64,000 nucleotides of DNA, taken from contig OX442437.1 of assembly GCA_949361645.1 (NCBI GenBank), positions 1,756,296-1,820,295 of the forward strand, in the 5' to 3' direction. The DNA is from Spongilla lacustris. Taxonomy: Eukaryota; Porifera; Demospongiae; Spongillida; Spongillidae. Shown here in pieces: positions 44,055-57,550 of the stretch. Below the pieces are notes generated by a model, which was not told the DNA's origin, searched no databases, and worked only from the letters and a program-made list of their open reading frames with translations. Position 1 is the first letter of the stretch. Each line of letters begins with the position of its first letter. Position numbers and translations under genes: made by a program.

Positions 44055-47000
44055 TTACTGTAATGGTGGTATTGGAGGTGGTAGTGGGGACATCACAGTC
44101 TCCTTGGTAATCTTGACAAAAAGTCCGGACTCCTGAATAAGCTCACCACCAGAGGTTCTTAGTGGTATAAACTTGACACCTGGAAATGTTGGGACGGGCA
44201 TCCCAGTCAGTGCCAGAATGCTAGGATCCCACATAGTTACTAGGATACCTACCTATAGCCCACCTGGTTACTAGGATACCTACTTAATTACTAGGATACC
44301 CATCTGATTACTACGATATCTACTAACTAGGATACCCAGCTGGTTAAGGTTTTAGGATACCTAGCTACCTACCTAGATACTACTATGATACCCCATAGTA
44401 TACCCACCTAGTTACTAGGATACCCACAACTTACTAGGATACCCTCCTCGTTAAAAGGATATCCACCCCGTTACTAGGACATCCAATGGCCTATACTCAC
44501 CAGGTTTCAAGCTGGGGAGTGGTATACAGTTCTGACCAAAGAGCTGTGGGTGCCCACTGGTATACTGCACCTCTACTCTGAAGTAGACGAGGCACTAGAC
44601 ATGAATAGGAATGTGGACAGGGATAGGGGAACCAGGTAAGAGCTGAGCCAGTTATTATGAGGGCCAGTTATTTTGCAAAATCTTTGAATTATCACCCAGA
44701 AATATGCTAACAAGCATCTCAATTCCTAACCCAATACACTTTTAGTTACCAATTCTTGCATGAGGATCTTCTTCTTGTTATAAACAAATGTGCCACGTTC
44801 CCACTGAGGCCAGAATGCTGAGTCATGCTGCAGGAATAAAGATGACTGAGCTGGGGGAGGAGGGGAGGGGCAGTGTGAGGGAGCTTACGGTGGCTTGTGG
44901 CATTGCAGATATGTCTGCTGGAATTCCATACGTCTTTATATTCACTGTCAAAGAAACACATCTTTTCTTGTATGAGCACAATTGCTGCCCTGAAATAAGC
45001 TGAGGTGGCAAGAAAAGAAAACGCTGCTGAAGTGATGGGGTGTGCCCTACAGAGGGGTGTACCCTACAGAGGGGTGCCCTTCATAGGGGTGTGCCCTACA
45101 GAGAGGGATTTGCCCCACAGAGAGCTACAGAGGGGTGTGCCTTACAGAGGGGTGTGCCCTACAGAGAGGGGCATGCTCTAAGGAGTACCTCTATCTCCAG
45201 ATCAACAGTTGGGATATCAGGATGAGGCTCTGTCATGAAGGGGGAGTACTCCAATGAACCTGTAGACCATATTCACTGCTGGACAGGGTAGTACAGACAT
45301 AGGACATCAAGTGTACCATACCTTGATTGGATCTCCTCATCACCTCCGGCTTCAGCACGTAGCCACACCTTCCATTTTGTCTAAAGAACCCTTGGTTCAG
45401 GTGCATCCACACATCTGTTTGTAAACACCAAATAGCTTTTGTAACTGTGATGCTTTTCCATCCATTGCGCAAACCTGGTGTTTGAAAGTTGAGTGCTACC
45501 ATTTGCACACCACACCCCCACTAGAGGGTTGGGTCATAGTTAGAGGAGTCAAACCTGGTCCCTTTGGGATAAGTACGCACCAGCTGCCTCTCTGTGCATA
45601 TGAGCATCTCTGGTAAGGCAGAGGGGGTGTGGCAGGAAGACAGGTGTGACACAGGGTGTGGCAGGAGGAAACCATCACACAGGTAATTAGTTCTTAACAT
45701 TTACCATGAGAACTGTGCTTGCATAGCTTCATGGCAGATGGTTCCCCAAAAGAAAACATCTCCCTAACAAAAGTCTCCCTCTGCCTTGACCAACTCCAAG
45801 GTTTGATGCTGATGGAACGGCAGTACACTACCAATTTCTCAAGGTCCATTTCAGTATCCTGTGTCAGATAAATTAGTGATTTTGTTTACAATCCATTGGC
45901 ACCAAATTGCTTTTGATTGTTCACTTGTTGAGTTTGTGTTGTGAGATTTCTTCCCTATTGGCCTAGGTAGTCCAATACATGTATACATTTTTTTCTTAGG
46001 GGCCACAAGTATGGATTGGTAAGGATATGCATGCATCATGTATAGACAAGATATGAAAACATTCTATCTGAGAAAGTTAGTGGTATATTGGATTTTAAGG
46101 CAATGATGGTGTAAAAAGGGATTGGGGATATGATATTTAGCACTGTGTAGAACAGTATTTGAACCATGTTGCTAAATATAGGGATATTGTGTTTCTCATC
46201 TTGTTCCCTCTAATATCTATGGTAATTTAAAGTTATTATTGCCTAACAACATAATATATTCAGTACTGTCACATTTGCAGCTGTTCTAAATCAAAACTTG
46301 TGAGTGCACTGCCTTTCCTAGCTCAGAGCTCAATTAGCTGTTACAAGCAGCCACCCTCTTTTGTGGGATCCACATTGTCGTCTCACATTCCATTCCTCTA
46401 GTCACTACGATACATACGTGAAATATTGCCATGGGAACGGTTGTAATATACATGTAGTACTCCAATTACATAATGCTTATGTAATCAGTTTGTGCTTTAT
46501 TTATATATCTGATAACTGAAGATGTTCTTTCAGGAGCTATTTAATTGGTGTAGTTCGCGCTCTTTAAAACCTGTTCCTATTGCAAGTTATACACAAAAAT
46601 GATGACTACTATGGAGATAAATGAGTCTGGGAACGAGAACAGAACAAGCTCAATTGTTCCCTTAACCTTAATTCCCCAGGTTCAAGTCCTACATGTAGGA
46701 CCAATAGAAATGCAGGTTTTGGCATCCATTTCTCTACTGTTGTTTGATGTGTCTCTCGTGCTAAATTTACCAATCATCAATCTATTTTTAAATCACACCC
46801 TTGGTTACACGATGCAAAAAAAAAAACAGATGCGGTTCTTAAAACACATTATGTGAGAATTTAATTGTCACAGAAAAAAGTACGACAAGTATTATTTATT
46901 TATTTTTAAAGTTTTTTGAAGCATAATGTGTGCTACTTTATACATTCTATGGCAGTGTGTGGTAATGCCATTTTTATCGAAAACACACAATACATTTTCA

Positions 47001-50000
47001 ACATTTTGTCCCTATTCCAGCAACACACAACTGCCAAATACCTAATGTTCATACGCTTGTGGAGCTAGCAAATTCCAAATCTACAATGTACTTTTTTATT
47101 AGCTTAGTGCAAAAGACCTATCCTACTACCCCCCTTCTTTTAACATGTTGTTATGATCTACATTACTTGTTGGTACTTGAAGTTGCTTTGCCATTTACCA
47201 AAAATACTTCCTTTAGGAATGCAGTATTGACTATATTTGACAATCTTTGAAGAATTGCAAAGAAGTTCCAGCATTTTCTGAATTGATAACTATTTCTACA
47301 GTACATGAGTCTGCATTAACTTGCATCCTACGCATAGGACAATAATCCTATGCATAGGACATCAGGGGATTAAAGGTTAAAGCAAACTATCTGGCGACTC
47401 AAAATGATCTTCATTGTCTCCTGGCTTGATAGCAAAAAAAAAGAAAAACTATCCATTTCTCGGTACACAAATTACATGCACACGGGTCAGGTTTTTTAAT
47501 GATTTCATGATACTGCACAAATCCTACATAATTATACCGGGTGTCCACAAGTGAATGCAATGCTTTTAAATCACTATAGCTCAGGATTAAAGTTAATAAA
47601 CATTTGATTTTTTTGAACATACATTACAGTACTTAGGCAAATAGTAACAATTAGATTTAAATTACTCTAAGCGATTAAGTAATTATATCAAAACCCTAGA
47701 TTATCAAAATTATTCAAGAATAAAATTATAGATAATTGATTTTAATAACCATTAATAAGTAACAGAAGATCTGAATATGCAGTGGAACAGCATTGATTAC
47801 ATGTTACTGAATTCAGTAGTGAGCATGATCATTTAAGACCATAATTTAATTAAGGTTAAAGCTGCTAAGGTATAACTAATTCTAGCCACCACCAATAAGT
47901 AGTCAATTATTAAACAAAGTAGGAAACACATTTTATGATTTAATTATGTAGTGGTGAGTTATTAAAACTCAAAGTTCATTAAAATTGTCATGGTCTTTAA
48001 GCATTTTCAAGTTTGATTTTAAAATATTAACTTGTAAAATGCCAATGAATTTCATACTTTTTCAAACTTCCATAAAAGCTTATCTGCAGTTTATAAGATT
48101 CGCAATTAATAAAGTTGTACTAATTATTTGCAACTTATAACTTTACATTCATTAATTCATTTATAGTGATAATCCCATTAAGGAATTATATTCATTTAAA
48201 AGCATTACGTTCATTTTGCGGACACCCAGTATATATATGGAACCTAATAGCATATAGGTTCTGACACATGCACAATTTAAAGCAATATTATTTTGAATAC
48301 GATAAGACGGAATAGGAGAAGGGGCGCAATGACATGTGCAATGAATGTGGCGCAATGAGACATGGGAATGGGAGCGCAATAACATGAGAATGGGGGTGCA
48401 ATGACATGATAATGGGGATGAGGGTATTATTCCAAATGGTACTACAAGAGAACAGCTCACTTCTACAAATGCTGTTTCTTGATCATCCTGTTGCACCATC
48501 TTAGGCTATGAAGAAAGGAGATTGTCACACATGCACTAACATCTGTTAGTAGTCTACACATGTACCGCATCAAGGCCATATATGGACACCATGTCTTGAT
48601 TTTCATCAGGTGTTATATACTCCTCCATACTCATTGCCTGTTCAACCTAATGTCACACAAGCATGACCACAAATACATCCACAATGCCTCTGTATGCCAT
48701 ACCTCCTTCTTAAATGTTCCCTTCAGAATTATCTTGCCTTGCAGCTCAATGGGGGATGGCAGCCTTTCCCTACCTTCTGTCTCTCTGCAAAGGACATCTC
48801 CCATAATCTCTAGGAAGTGCTGAGCCATTAATTTCTGATTACGGGGGGAACAGTGGTTTTCAATGGATATGATCACAGGGTACAGTGAAGTGTGAAAGGC
48901 ATAATTCTGGAGGAAGTCAATCTAGATAAATTTATTACCTTAAATATTGTCCCTCACCCTAACTGTTCTAACAACATCACTGAAGTCTAGCTTTGTTGTA
49001 CGAGTATGACCATGATAAACAATGATAGCTTCTCCCCCAACTCTCAGTGCTATAAACCAAAAATGAGTAAGGAATGGGAGGAAGGAAGTGGGAGGGGCAG
49101 AATAGCAGTAGAGAGCTGAAGTACTTCGCAGCTATTACAAAGTATATGATACACAAAAAGCAGGCTCAGCATAGCAGTAGGTGCATGCAATGTAAAGACA
49201 ACTAGGGATACAGGATATAGAAAGTATGGTTGGCACAGGTGATGAGAAAGAAAGTTTTTGATCTTGGATAAATGTAAACAAATGAAAAGCTATATTGTGA
49301 GGGTTTCAGCCCCTTTCAACTCACCCCCATCCCAGCAGTCTATCTCTACACAGCGACATCCCTGGAGAAGGGCACGCACATATGCCTCACAGCTGGATAT
49401 ACCCTTCAACTGGTGTCCCTCAAGGTAAGTGTTGTGGCTTGAGTTGATGAAATAATGGGACAAAGGGTAGTCCATGTTCTGTTTTTGGGAGGATGGATAA
49501 TGGGACAAAAAACAAGAAGGATATGGAATGATGTACATTAGATTACCTAGGTTACCTAGGTTACCTGTGACTGCTCCTCCTCAGCACACCTATTGTCGCT
49601 GCTTCTCAAAAAGCTGCAACAAAGTCATCCAAATTGGACTAGTGAACACATGTGAAGGAGGGACCCTCACCTCAAAAATTCAGCAAAAGTAAGCAGAGGC
49701 TATGTTATAGCAATATTAAATTCAAATGGTTTGTTCCTTGCTGCATATTTTTTGAAGGATTTGTGGTCATAGGTGTGATGTGTCATTATCTTCAGCAAGT
49801 TGCTTCCTGTACAGTCTCCACGCTTCCACTAAAATGCACACCAACACTTTACCACAGTCACACACATTAATAATCAGGTGTGCAATAATTTATATTATTA
49901 CCGTATTTTATCAATTAGCTTGTATTCAACATTAAAAATTGAGCATGCGTTATGTAAAAATAGATAAAAATCATTGTTAGGTAAAGAAATGATTGGAAAA

Positions 50001-52309
50001 CATGTCTGCAATTAATATTAAATGCTCGATTTTGTAACATTAAATAGAAACCATAACGTTTGATCGAGAAAATACGGTCTGAAAAAAAAGATCATGGTAA
50101 TGAACTCAAAAAACTAATTTGGACCTGTAAATTACAGCAACTGGACAGTAGGTCTTTCAACATTAACTGACTACATACTGAACATTCTTCAATGAGAAAG
50201 TCTCCAAATTCCTCCTTGGTCAGGCCAATAGTGGAGTAGGTCTTGGCATAGGCTTTGAACAACTGGAGCAACTGAGGAATACAGTAATGCAAATGACTTT
50301 TGTGCAGTCCCAGTTCCCAGTCCCTTACTTTGCCATTTTCACACATTAAATTGAAGAGCAGAGTAAAACCATCCCATAAAAGGGTGTGACCATAGTTAGT
50401 GGTTGAGTTGCACTGATGGTTGTGTGCTATCTAAATGGAGAAATATAGCAGCTTGAAATAATACCTAAATCACCAGTAGCATTCATCAGATGTAGTACAC
50501 ACAATTTACCATATATGGGACAGTGCTCAGCATAGTGAACCTTGCTCTTACTACTATTTTAGGACAACGCAAAGCACAGTAACACTTGCCTTTGAATTAA
50601 AAAACTAGATACTCCATTTTTGATACATATGAATCATTTGATATAACTTTACAGTTCAAACAATGGATACTTGAGTTACCCATATAGATGATTATGCTGA
50701 ACACCATCCCAACGTGCTAATTGTAGTATGTAAAAATAGGTGAGAGGTGGTCAGGTCATTGGGGAGGAGGAGGTCAGTGCTCGGGTCTCTAAACCCACCC
50801 TTATAAGTTCTTTGGCAAGGCGAACATCACATGATGGATGAATTGCTACCACCAAAGCCATAGCCACTTCATTAAGTAGTTCATGATCAGAATGTTTTGT
50901 TTTCCATAACCTCTTCAGCCAGCTGAGTAACATGAAGATGTTGTATTATTTATTAATAGTTACAGTTGTTAGTACATACAGTATAGAAGGGTCAGTTGAA
51001 GAATAATTTGTATTCCACATTAACTGGCGTGGACCACTGATTAAATGTTGAAGCTATGAAGTATATAGACAATTAGTCCAATTATGTAGCCCACCATTAC
51101 TCACCCCTTCAATCCAATCCTTGTAGTGTGCAGGATGATCCCATATGAGGTCCAAAGAAGTCATTCCTACATACCTTCCCCCATCTGATGGTGTGGTCAG
51201 ACCTCAAAACTAACAGCAGTAATAGCATTGTGTACTAACCTTTCTCCTCTTCGAAGATGAGGGAGAATGACTGCCCATCAATTTCTTCAGGTTGAAAGTG
51301 ATGAAACCAATTTGTCCACTGCCCTTCACGAATCTCCCACACATGATGGAGAGGTACTGTGGTGCGGGGGGGGGGGGGGGGGGGGGGGGGAAGGGGGGGG
51401 GGGTTAAAAAGGGCGGGAAGGGATATGCTCCTCTAGTTATGGGGTAGCATTATAAGCTCCCCCATGGGGGTCTGGTGCCAAGCCTGAGAGCCGCTTTGCA
51501 ACTTTCTCACTTAAACATTGCATAATAGCACACTCACAGATGTAATACGACAAGAATTACTTGTTTCCATAGGCTGGCACTGCAATCTGTGCTTTTGCAC
51601 ATACAATGAATCATTTTTAAGACATCACTCCTTTCCCTATGAATATTTAATTTCTAATCTGGCGGATTGCCTCCTCCCCCCTGCATCCGACACTGTAATG
51701 GGTTGCTAGGTGCTAAGCATTTGAATACTTACATGTATTGCTCATGTGATAGGCAGACAGTCCTGGTCTTCGCCACATGATTTGCTGTTACAAATATCAC
51801 TAATGAATTGACCATGCCTTGGCAACTAACCAAGTTGTCCTTGTCTACATGGAGAAGTTTCTCACTTCGTATAGACCATTTTACGCGAGGGCACTTGATC
51901 ATGGTGTACTCTGCATGAAGATTTTCACATGTTCTGCCCTCTGTTATGTTACAGTAGTCACATACATATATCAAAGGGGAAACCCTGACTAATACATTAC
52001 CTAAGTGGTTGTTGTATGGTAACCTCTGAAGGCACGGATGATGTTGTTGCTGCTGCATAGTGCATGTAATGACGTAACTTTTGTCACCTGAGACACCCGC
52101 CATTACCTACCACTCTCCGCCGGATAAGACCTCTTCGGTGCCAATGGTTCTTGTCTTTTTGTGTATCAGCCTCCTGTGGCTCTTCAGTTCCATCTGATGC
52201 CACCCCAATGGCTGGCTCACTGTGCTCCTCAGAAAGCTCTTCTTCCATTGAGGTGCACAGAAGAGAGTCAGTGGACGTGGCTGTTGTGTGCCACAGTGCC
52301 CATACTAAG
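44055..52309 (-). CDS. Phosphoinositide phospholipase C (PH, EF-hand, X, Y, C2)
   Basis: This enzyme would cleave PIP2 to IP3 and diacylglycerol at the plasma membrane. Minus-strand exons by splice site and homology: 52309-52111 (acidic linker, [14 protein letters not shown]); perhaps 51908-51831; 51355-51240 and 51191-51105 (PH domain, [19 protein letters not shown]); 50923-50799, 50412-50329 and 50271-50179 (EF-hand region, [13 protein letters not shown]); 49478-49325 (X box, catalytic His in [14 protein letters not shown], then [11 protein letters not shown]); 49049-48958 (second His, IIVYHGHT); 48921-48703 ([12 protein letters not shown]); 48505-48461 (linker); 45858-45705, 45609-45475 and 45414-45322 (Y box, [30 protein letters not shown]); 45259-45189, 44999-44889, 44827-44750, 44577-44501 and 44179-44055 (C2, [15 protein letters not shown], stop TAA). 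The compact X-Y linker is delta-like. The one defect is TAG at 45521-45523 in the Y box. The true N-terminus is uncertain. Confidence 0.9.
44215..44490. repeat. Degenerate minisatellite in a phospholipase intron
   Basis: About a dozen diverged units of GTTACTAGGATACCCACCT fill most of the last intron of the phospholipase C gene. Confidence 0.8.
45035..45183. repeat. Short repeat array in a phospholipase intron
   Basis: About eight irregular units of CCCTACAGAGGGGTGTG lie between the exons ending at 44999 and beginning at 45189. They nearly fill the intron, so the array determines its length. Confidence 0.8.
45860..47536. other. Large intron segment, no gene
   Basis: This lies within the intron between the linker exon (48461) and the first Y-box exon (45858). 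A plus-strand frame at 46599-46856 has a hydrophobic stretch but no splice or homology support. Confidence 0.45.
47537..48229. mobile_element. TIR element, family C, in a phospholipase intron
   Basis: The ends CCGGGTGTCCACAAGTGAAT (47537) and GCGGACACCCAG (48229) are diverged inverted repeats. Pairing extends about 50 bp, with CAATGCTTTTAAAT facing ATTTAAAAGCATTA. TA flanks both ends. The 693-bp interior is AT-rich and non-coding. The layout matches family A, but the sequence is different. Confidence 0.75.
50514..50545 (+). mobile_element. Foldback family B, minimal end fragment
   Basis: ATATATGGGACAGTGCTCAG resembles the outer end of family B. The similarity fades after about 30 bp. It is inside a phospholipase intron. 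Confidence 0.4.
51366..51515. repeat. G-tract repeat family, copy 2, at a splice acceptor
   Basis: Two G runs (about 51366-51390 and 51394-51403) are followed by CTCCCCCATGGGGGTCTGG and GCCGCTTTGCAACTTTCTCA, as at 35494-35670. On the minus strand the run is poly-C ending CCGCACCACAG at the acceptor of the PH exon, so an inserted repeat now serves as its polypyrimidine tract. Confidence 0.65.
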
Positions 52310-53803
52310 GAAATTTAAAGAAATGTTACTCACAGTTACCTTCACACGGTCCCACAGGGCTTGTGGAACCGGTCCGGCAGGTTCGGTGGCCGCCGAACCA
52401 ATACATTTACCCAACCACACCCATCCTGTATTTAATTAATTAAGGGTGTACATGTAAGTAGTTAAGGAGGTATGTCCGCAGTGCAGCTGCAATTACCATT
52501 TACTAAATTATAATGGCTCCAAACATTGACGAAAAGTTTCATCCTCCCATGCAATTCGCCTTTCCAAAGCATGCATGTATTTGGTAGCGCAAAGAAAGAA
52601 GAAAGGTCCTTTAGGGAAGATTGGTGTCCGAAACCAGCTACTTTTTGTACTGTCCCAGCCTTGAGAATACATGTCCCAGTAAGCTTTTCAGTTAAATATG
52701 TTTGGGGTATGGTTAGCTAACTATGGTACAAGTCTGGTGTGATTCGTATTTTCATATTTTTGGATAGGTCACAATTTACTACAAATTCATGACTTTATTC
52801 ATGTAATATGCCAAGAAATTATAAAAATCAATTAATTTTATGTAGAACTCTATCTTGGCAATGTTTTGAATATATTCAAATCAATCAGAATGTTTCAGGA
52901 CTCAGAATATGCTCAACCGAGTTAACCAAGGTTATGAAAAAAATGAAAATTTTAATTTGTCGTATATTAAAAGCTGTACACTATAGGGTATACAAATGTA
53001 CAGCAATTTTGCATACTCCTATGGGGAGAACACATGGGGAAAATAGCATGTCCAAACTAAACAATGATGCTACAAGGGTGGCAAATATACATATGGAATT
53101 ACCCTTACAATGCTACCAACAATTTGGCAACAGCCTGGATTTTACATGTATTGAAATCTTGAAACAGTAAAACAAAAGGAAATATATTTGAGAGTTAAAA
53201 GAAATAGTAATGAAGCTGAGTATAGTTGTGAGCATAGCTGCAAGTAAAAGTTTTAATTTTTTAATTTATATGAAAGGGACCAGTATTCTTTGCGACATGT
53301 TTTAGTGCATTTCTAAGGTCTTCACATGTGGAGAAAGGATATTTTTTGGCCAGCTTTGCTGTTTTGCCCATCCAATTTTAGTGATGTCTGCAATGAATGC
53401 GGTGAGTGAGCAATCCTTTTCTACATGGAGGCGAGTGAAGAGCTCAAGCAATGGTGGAATCATCTCATGGTATGATTGCCAGCATATGCAAAGAAAGTTT
53501 TGGGACATCAATTGCCAATGACTTTGTTTCTGGTGAGTTTATGCATATGTATGTTCAGGCATACAAGACTACAGGAAAGTATGCAGTTATGTTATGCAGT
53601 TTTGTGACTTAAAAAGTGTGAAAGTTGCAAAGCAGTACAGCGCACCCCCATACTCCCCTAGCTGTAAGGTACCACCCCCTCGCCGGCCCAATCCAGAAAG
53701 GCTTCGGCCAGTCCTTTCCTATCCATCATTGCATCTCCCATCCATCAGCACACCCCATCCTTCATCACACACTCATCCCTCACCCACAATCCACACCACC
53801 CAC

Positions 53804-53931
53804 CTTCTCTGATATTCTGGACCCAGTCTGCAGCCTCCTCTGAGCTAGAAGCCTCTAGAACCATAACATTTGTTGCAAACTCTAGCTTAAATATGCGAGG
53901 GTTCTCCGCATTCTCTTCAATAGATTTTATG
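53804..53931 (-). CDS. Exon encoding the end of a PH-like domain
   Basis: Between CCACTGATCAG and GTGGGTGG the minus frame reads IKSIEENAENPRIFKLEFAT, then NVMVLEASSSEEAADWVQNI. This has the form of the last strands and C-terminal Trp-containing helix of a PH domain, which binds phosphoinositides or protein partners. It lies 1.5 kb upstream of the phospholipase linker exon, so it may belong to that gene as an extra N-terminal PH or to a neighbouring gene. A short candidate exon further upstream (about 55698-55740, [14 protein letters not shown], donor GTAAGTGTG) could belong to the same transcript. Confidence 0.5.
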
Positions 53932-53992
53932 CTGATCAGTGGAAAGGATCGACGAACGTTGACCTACACGTTTGGGTTCAGATTATCACCAC

Positions 53993-54223
<231 letters not shown>

Positions 54224-54359
54224 GGGGGCCGTTCATAAATTACGCCACACAAATTAAGGCTATCACGTACCGTCACAATGTTAATTGCGTCATATTAGAC
54301 ATACACACACCCCCGCCCCACGAATAATTGTGCGTATAGACCCTTTTCATCGCGTGATC

Positions 54360-54600
54360 TAGTTTCATTAAAAATATAACAAAGTGTTTGGAACAAATCC
54401 ACTGGGATTTCAACGTGGTCATTGTACTGTGCTTCCTGGAGATCGCAGCAATGTATCCATCCCTACGCTTCGTGCTCATTTTTTTAATCTCTAGGACCTT
54501 TCTTGATCACACAAATAATTCGGTAGAACGTAGCATCTTTATTGCTCCCGGAACGATTGGAACAGACTATTACTACGCACAATAGTATGGCTACCTGTGC
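54360..54600 (-). pseudogene. THAP-domain remnant
   Basis: The minus strand reads LCVVIVCSNRSGSNKDATFY with RIICVIKKGP, then, after a stop and a frame change near a run of A at about 54480, KRRDGYIAAISRKH and QWICSKHFVI. The order C-x5-C, FYRI, RRDGYIAAI, CSKHF is that of the THAP zinc-binding DNA-binding domain found in P-element-like transposases and in cellular regulators. Nothing recognisable follows on the C-terminal side. Confidence 0.55.
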
Positions 54601-54982
54601 ACCATCATGGCGGCTGATAACATTCATGGCAAATTGTTTATGACTTGTGAAGTCACATGAAAGAGGTCTATTCGTGCCGTTGCGTTAATGCAACCAAAGT
54701 TGAACAGTTATCGCATTGAAGTCAATAACACTACTGTCAATACATCATGCATCTTCGCCTGCATCTTCTACCCATGGACACTGAAGGCTATTTATATTAT
54801 TTCAGGGGCTACCATAACCCTTTCGAGGTCAAGATGATCTTCATCAATCCAGCCAGGAGGTTCACCTCATATGCAATTATTCCATCTTGGGGGCTTCAAC
54901 GAGCGCATAGAACAATATTAATGTTACCCACGACATGAATCCATTTTAGTACATGTAACCTGCCTACTACAATGAATTTTAA

Positions 54983-55446
54983 TGGCTTTGCATTGAAAGA
55001 GCGATAAACGTCAAGTCTGGAGTAGAAACCACAGCGGTTGCCTAGAAACATCGTGCGACGATCGCGGACCTTTGCGTAATAAAATGGCAATGCTCGGAGT
55101 CATTCCCTCCCGCTCATACATTGATCCTTCGGCCGATCCAGTTCCTGATCAAACTATGCTGCCAACAGTAAGTATGGCCGAGTCTGACATACCCAGAGCC
55201 TTTTTAGAGGCATCCATTTTAAAAGGCTCCGGGTATGTCAGACTCTGTCAAGCTTAATTACTGTTGGCAGCATAGTTTGACCAGGAACTGGATTGGCCGA
55301 AGGATTACTGTCCGAGCTGACTACGAGCGTTGCCATTTTATTACGCAAAGGTCCGCAAACGTGACACAATGTCTCTAGGCAACCGCTGTGGTTTTTACTC
55401 CAGACGGGACGTTATCGTACTTCCGATCTTTCATGCAAAGGGTCCG
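54983..55446. mobile_element. Foldback element, family D, copy 1
   Basis: About 225-bp arms form a hairpin centred near 55210. They contain TCTGGAGTAGAAACCACAGC, TAATAAAATGGCAATGCTCG and GCTGCCAACAGTAAGTATGG with their complements. The right end is TCATGCAAAGGGTCC. The left end is slightly degraded. No gene inside. Confidence 0.85.
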
Positions 55447-55547
55447 TTCAAAATGCCATCAGTCCTAAACCCCTTCCGTCACAAATGTTCAGACCCCATC
55501 TAATTTGGCGTGACGTAATTATGAACAGCCCCCCACACACACACAAA

Positions 55548-55601
55548 TTAAACAAACACACGCACACACACATACACACACACACACACACACGCACACA
55601 C

Positions 55602-55695
<94 letters not shown>
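55548..55695. repeat. CA/TG microsatellite, about 150 bp, interrupted
   Basis: A CA run with CG and CC interruptions, separated from the 54-kb CA run by a foldback element. Confidence 0.95.
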
Positions 55696-55697
<2 letters not shown>

Positions 55698-55749
55698 ACC
55701 TGGCTAAAGCGCTCCAGATACTCAATTGCAGCCTCGGTCAGCTGGAAAC

Positions 55750-57550
55750 GTCTTTGTTAAGTCGGTCCAACTGAGGTATCGCTCTTCCGAGACTGTGTTG
55801 TTTTCTTGAGGTTTCCGGTTTTAATTGTGCTCGAATCTCGAGTCGTGGACGTATCTTCGAATTCACCATGCATTTCAGCAAATAACTGTTGATGCGGTCT
55901 AGATGTTATCTCTTGCATGCAGTGAGATCGAATATCAGTTACTCAAGGTAGCTGTGAAGAGATTGTATCAAACCCACCCAACTCTGGCGCGCTCACCCGA
56001 AGTTAGTGCTTGCTCCATCGAACTATACCTCTGGCCAAATAATGCACTACGTAAAAGGTCAATTATTGACGCTAAACACCGTATGCGGCTCAGCAGCCCA
56101 TTCGTGCGAGTAGTATGAGATGAATATGTTTATAGTCGCGTGAATTTCACCGTCCGCATTGTACCGTAGAAAGTCTCAGTTAAAGCGTTTGTAGATAAGG
56201 TAAAGATATCTGTATATATGTACTGATGAATGAATGGTCTTGTCTGCCGGATACTGATGTAATTCCTACTTGCAGAGATTGAAGCAATTGAAAGTATAGA
56301 TTTTATTCAGTTCTCCATTACATGGAGACACGAAAAAAAAATCTACCTGTAGCAGGTCTCAGCAAAAAGAGCCTTCACGTTCTCGACATGAGAAAAAGAG
56401 CACAGGTCCACATTGTATTCCTGCGCTAGCCAATACCCATGCAGAAACTAGGTAATCTAATTTTGATTGTAAACTTTTCCGTATACCATCTCGTTCTTAG
56501 CGCATGCAAACTCTTCCTTGTCCCAGGCCATCATATATGTAGAGTTTCGTAGCGCCAGAGATAATATACTTGTATTACAGTCGCAGCTCGGAAATGACCT
56601 CCGCAAATAAGCACACTGATTAGCGGTATCCGATTCACCCAGACCTTATGGCAACTGTTGCTGTATTTCCTATCGGACAGTAAGCATGTACACATTTAAT
56701 TCTACACATGCATGCCCTTCTCCCAGCAGTTGTATTGTAAATATTAGCGTAAAACTTACCAATGTTTACGTCCGTATATAGTAAATATGATGTTTCAAGT
56801 TTGCAAAAAATTTGCGCATAGCGTTCAGACGTAGTAAATTCCAGTGTATACATATCATTTGGTCCCAAAAAATGCTACCTATATACATTTAAACAAACTT
56901 TGTTATATAAAAGCGATTGAATGTGCATGAACATCGCGAGTCAGTGCGAGATTTTGAAAACTCAAGCATATGAGTTACTGTACATAATTAGAAGTGTATC
57001 ATTTGCAAGATGTGTAGTTGTGTTAATGTTTGTATTCTATAGAAAAGTGCACCAATTAGAATATGCTGACATTGGCATTCACGTGATGACTATAATTTTG
57101 GCGCGCTCTGTCACTGGAATTTTGGTCCTGAAAAATTTGGTCCCGGACGGAAATTTTCGCTGAAAATTTTGGTCCGCCCGGACCGATAATTTCGAAAAAT
57201 ACGGTCCGCCCTGAAATTTTAGGTCCGGACGTTGTTTTCTAAGTCTATAATGAAGTTCACCACCATCTCCTTCGTAATCGCTGTAGTACATACATGTATG
57301 TAACTAGTCTCTTGATTCATCGACGGGATTGAGTGGTAGGTGAATATAGGTATAATCACTGATGCTCTCGTATCGATCTATTATATTACATGTAATAGGA
57401 CCTATTAGAAGGGGCTTTGGGACTCCTTACTCATTGTAGAAGACTACATGCATTTGTACTCTGATGGTAGACCAACCAAAACCTTTTGGCGTTTTCTATC
57501 AAGGCCACACAGTTGTAGTAGTTCAGTTGTGCAACTCATTGTATATAAAT
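55750..57550. other. Intergenic, no feature recognised
   Basis: No supported exon or element. A short self-similar patch TTTTGGTCC...GGTCCGCCCGGACC occurs at about 57118-57230. Confidence 0.4.

Noticed and set aside
46599..46856. Plus-strand 85-codon frame with a hydrophobic segment
   Set aside because: Lies in an intron of the phospholipase gene with no supporting splice site or similarity.
53302..53511. Minus-strand 69-codon frame as a phospholipase exon
   Set aside because: I could not recognise a domain or match phase with its neighbours.
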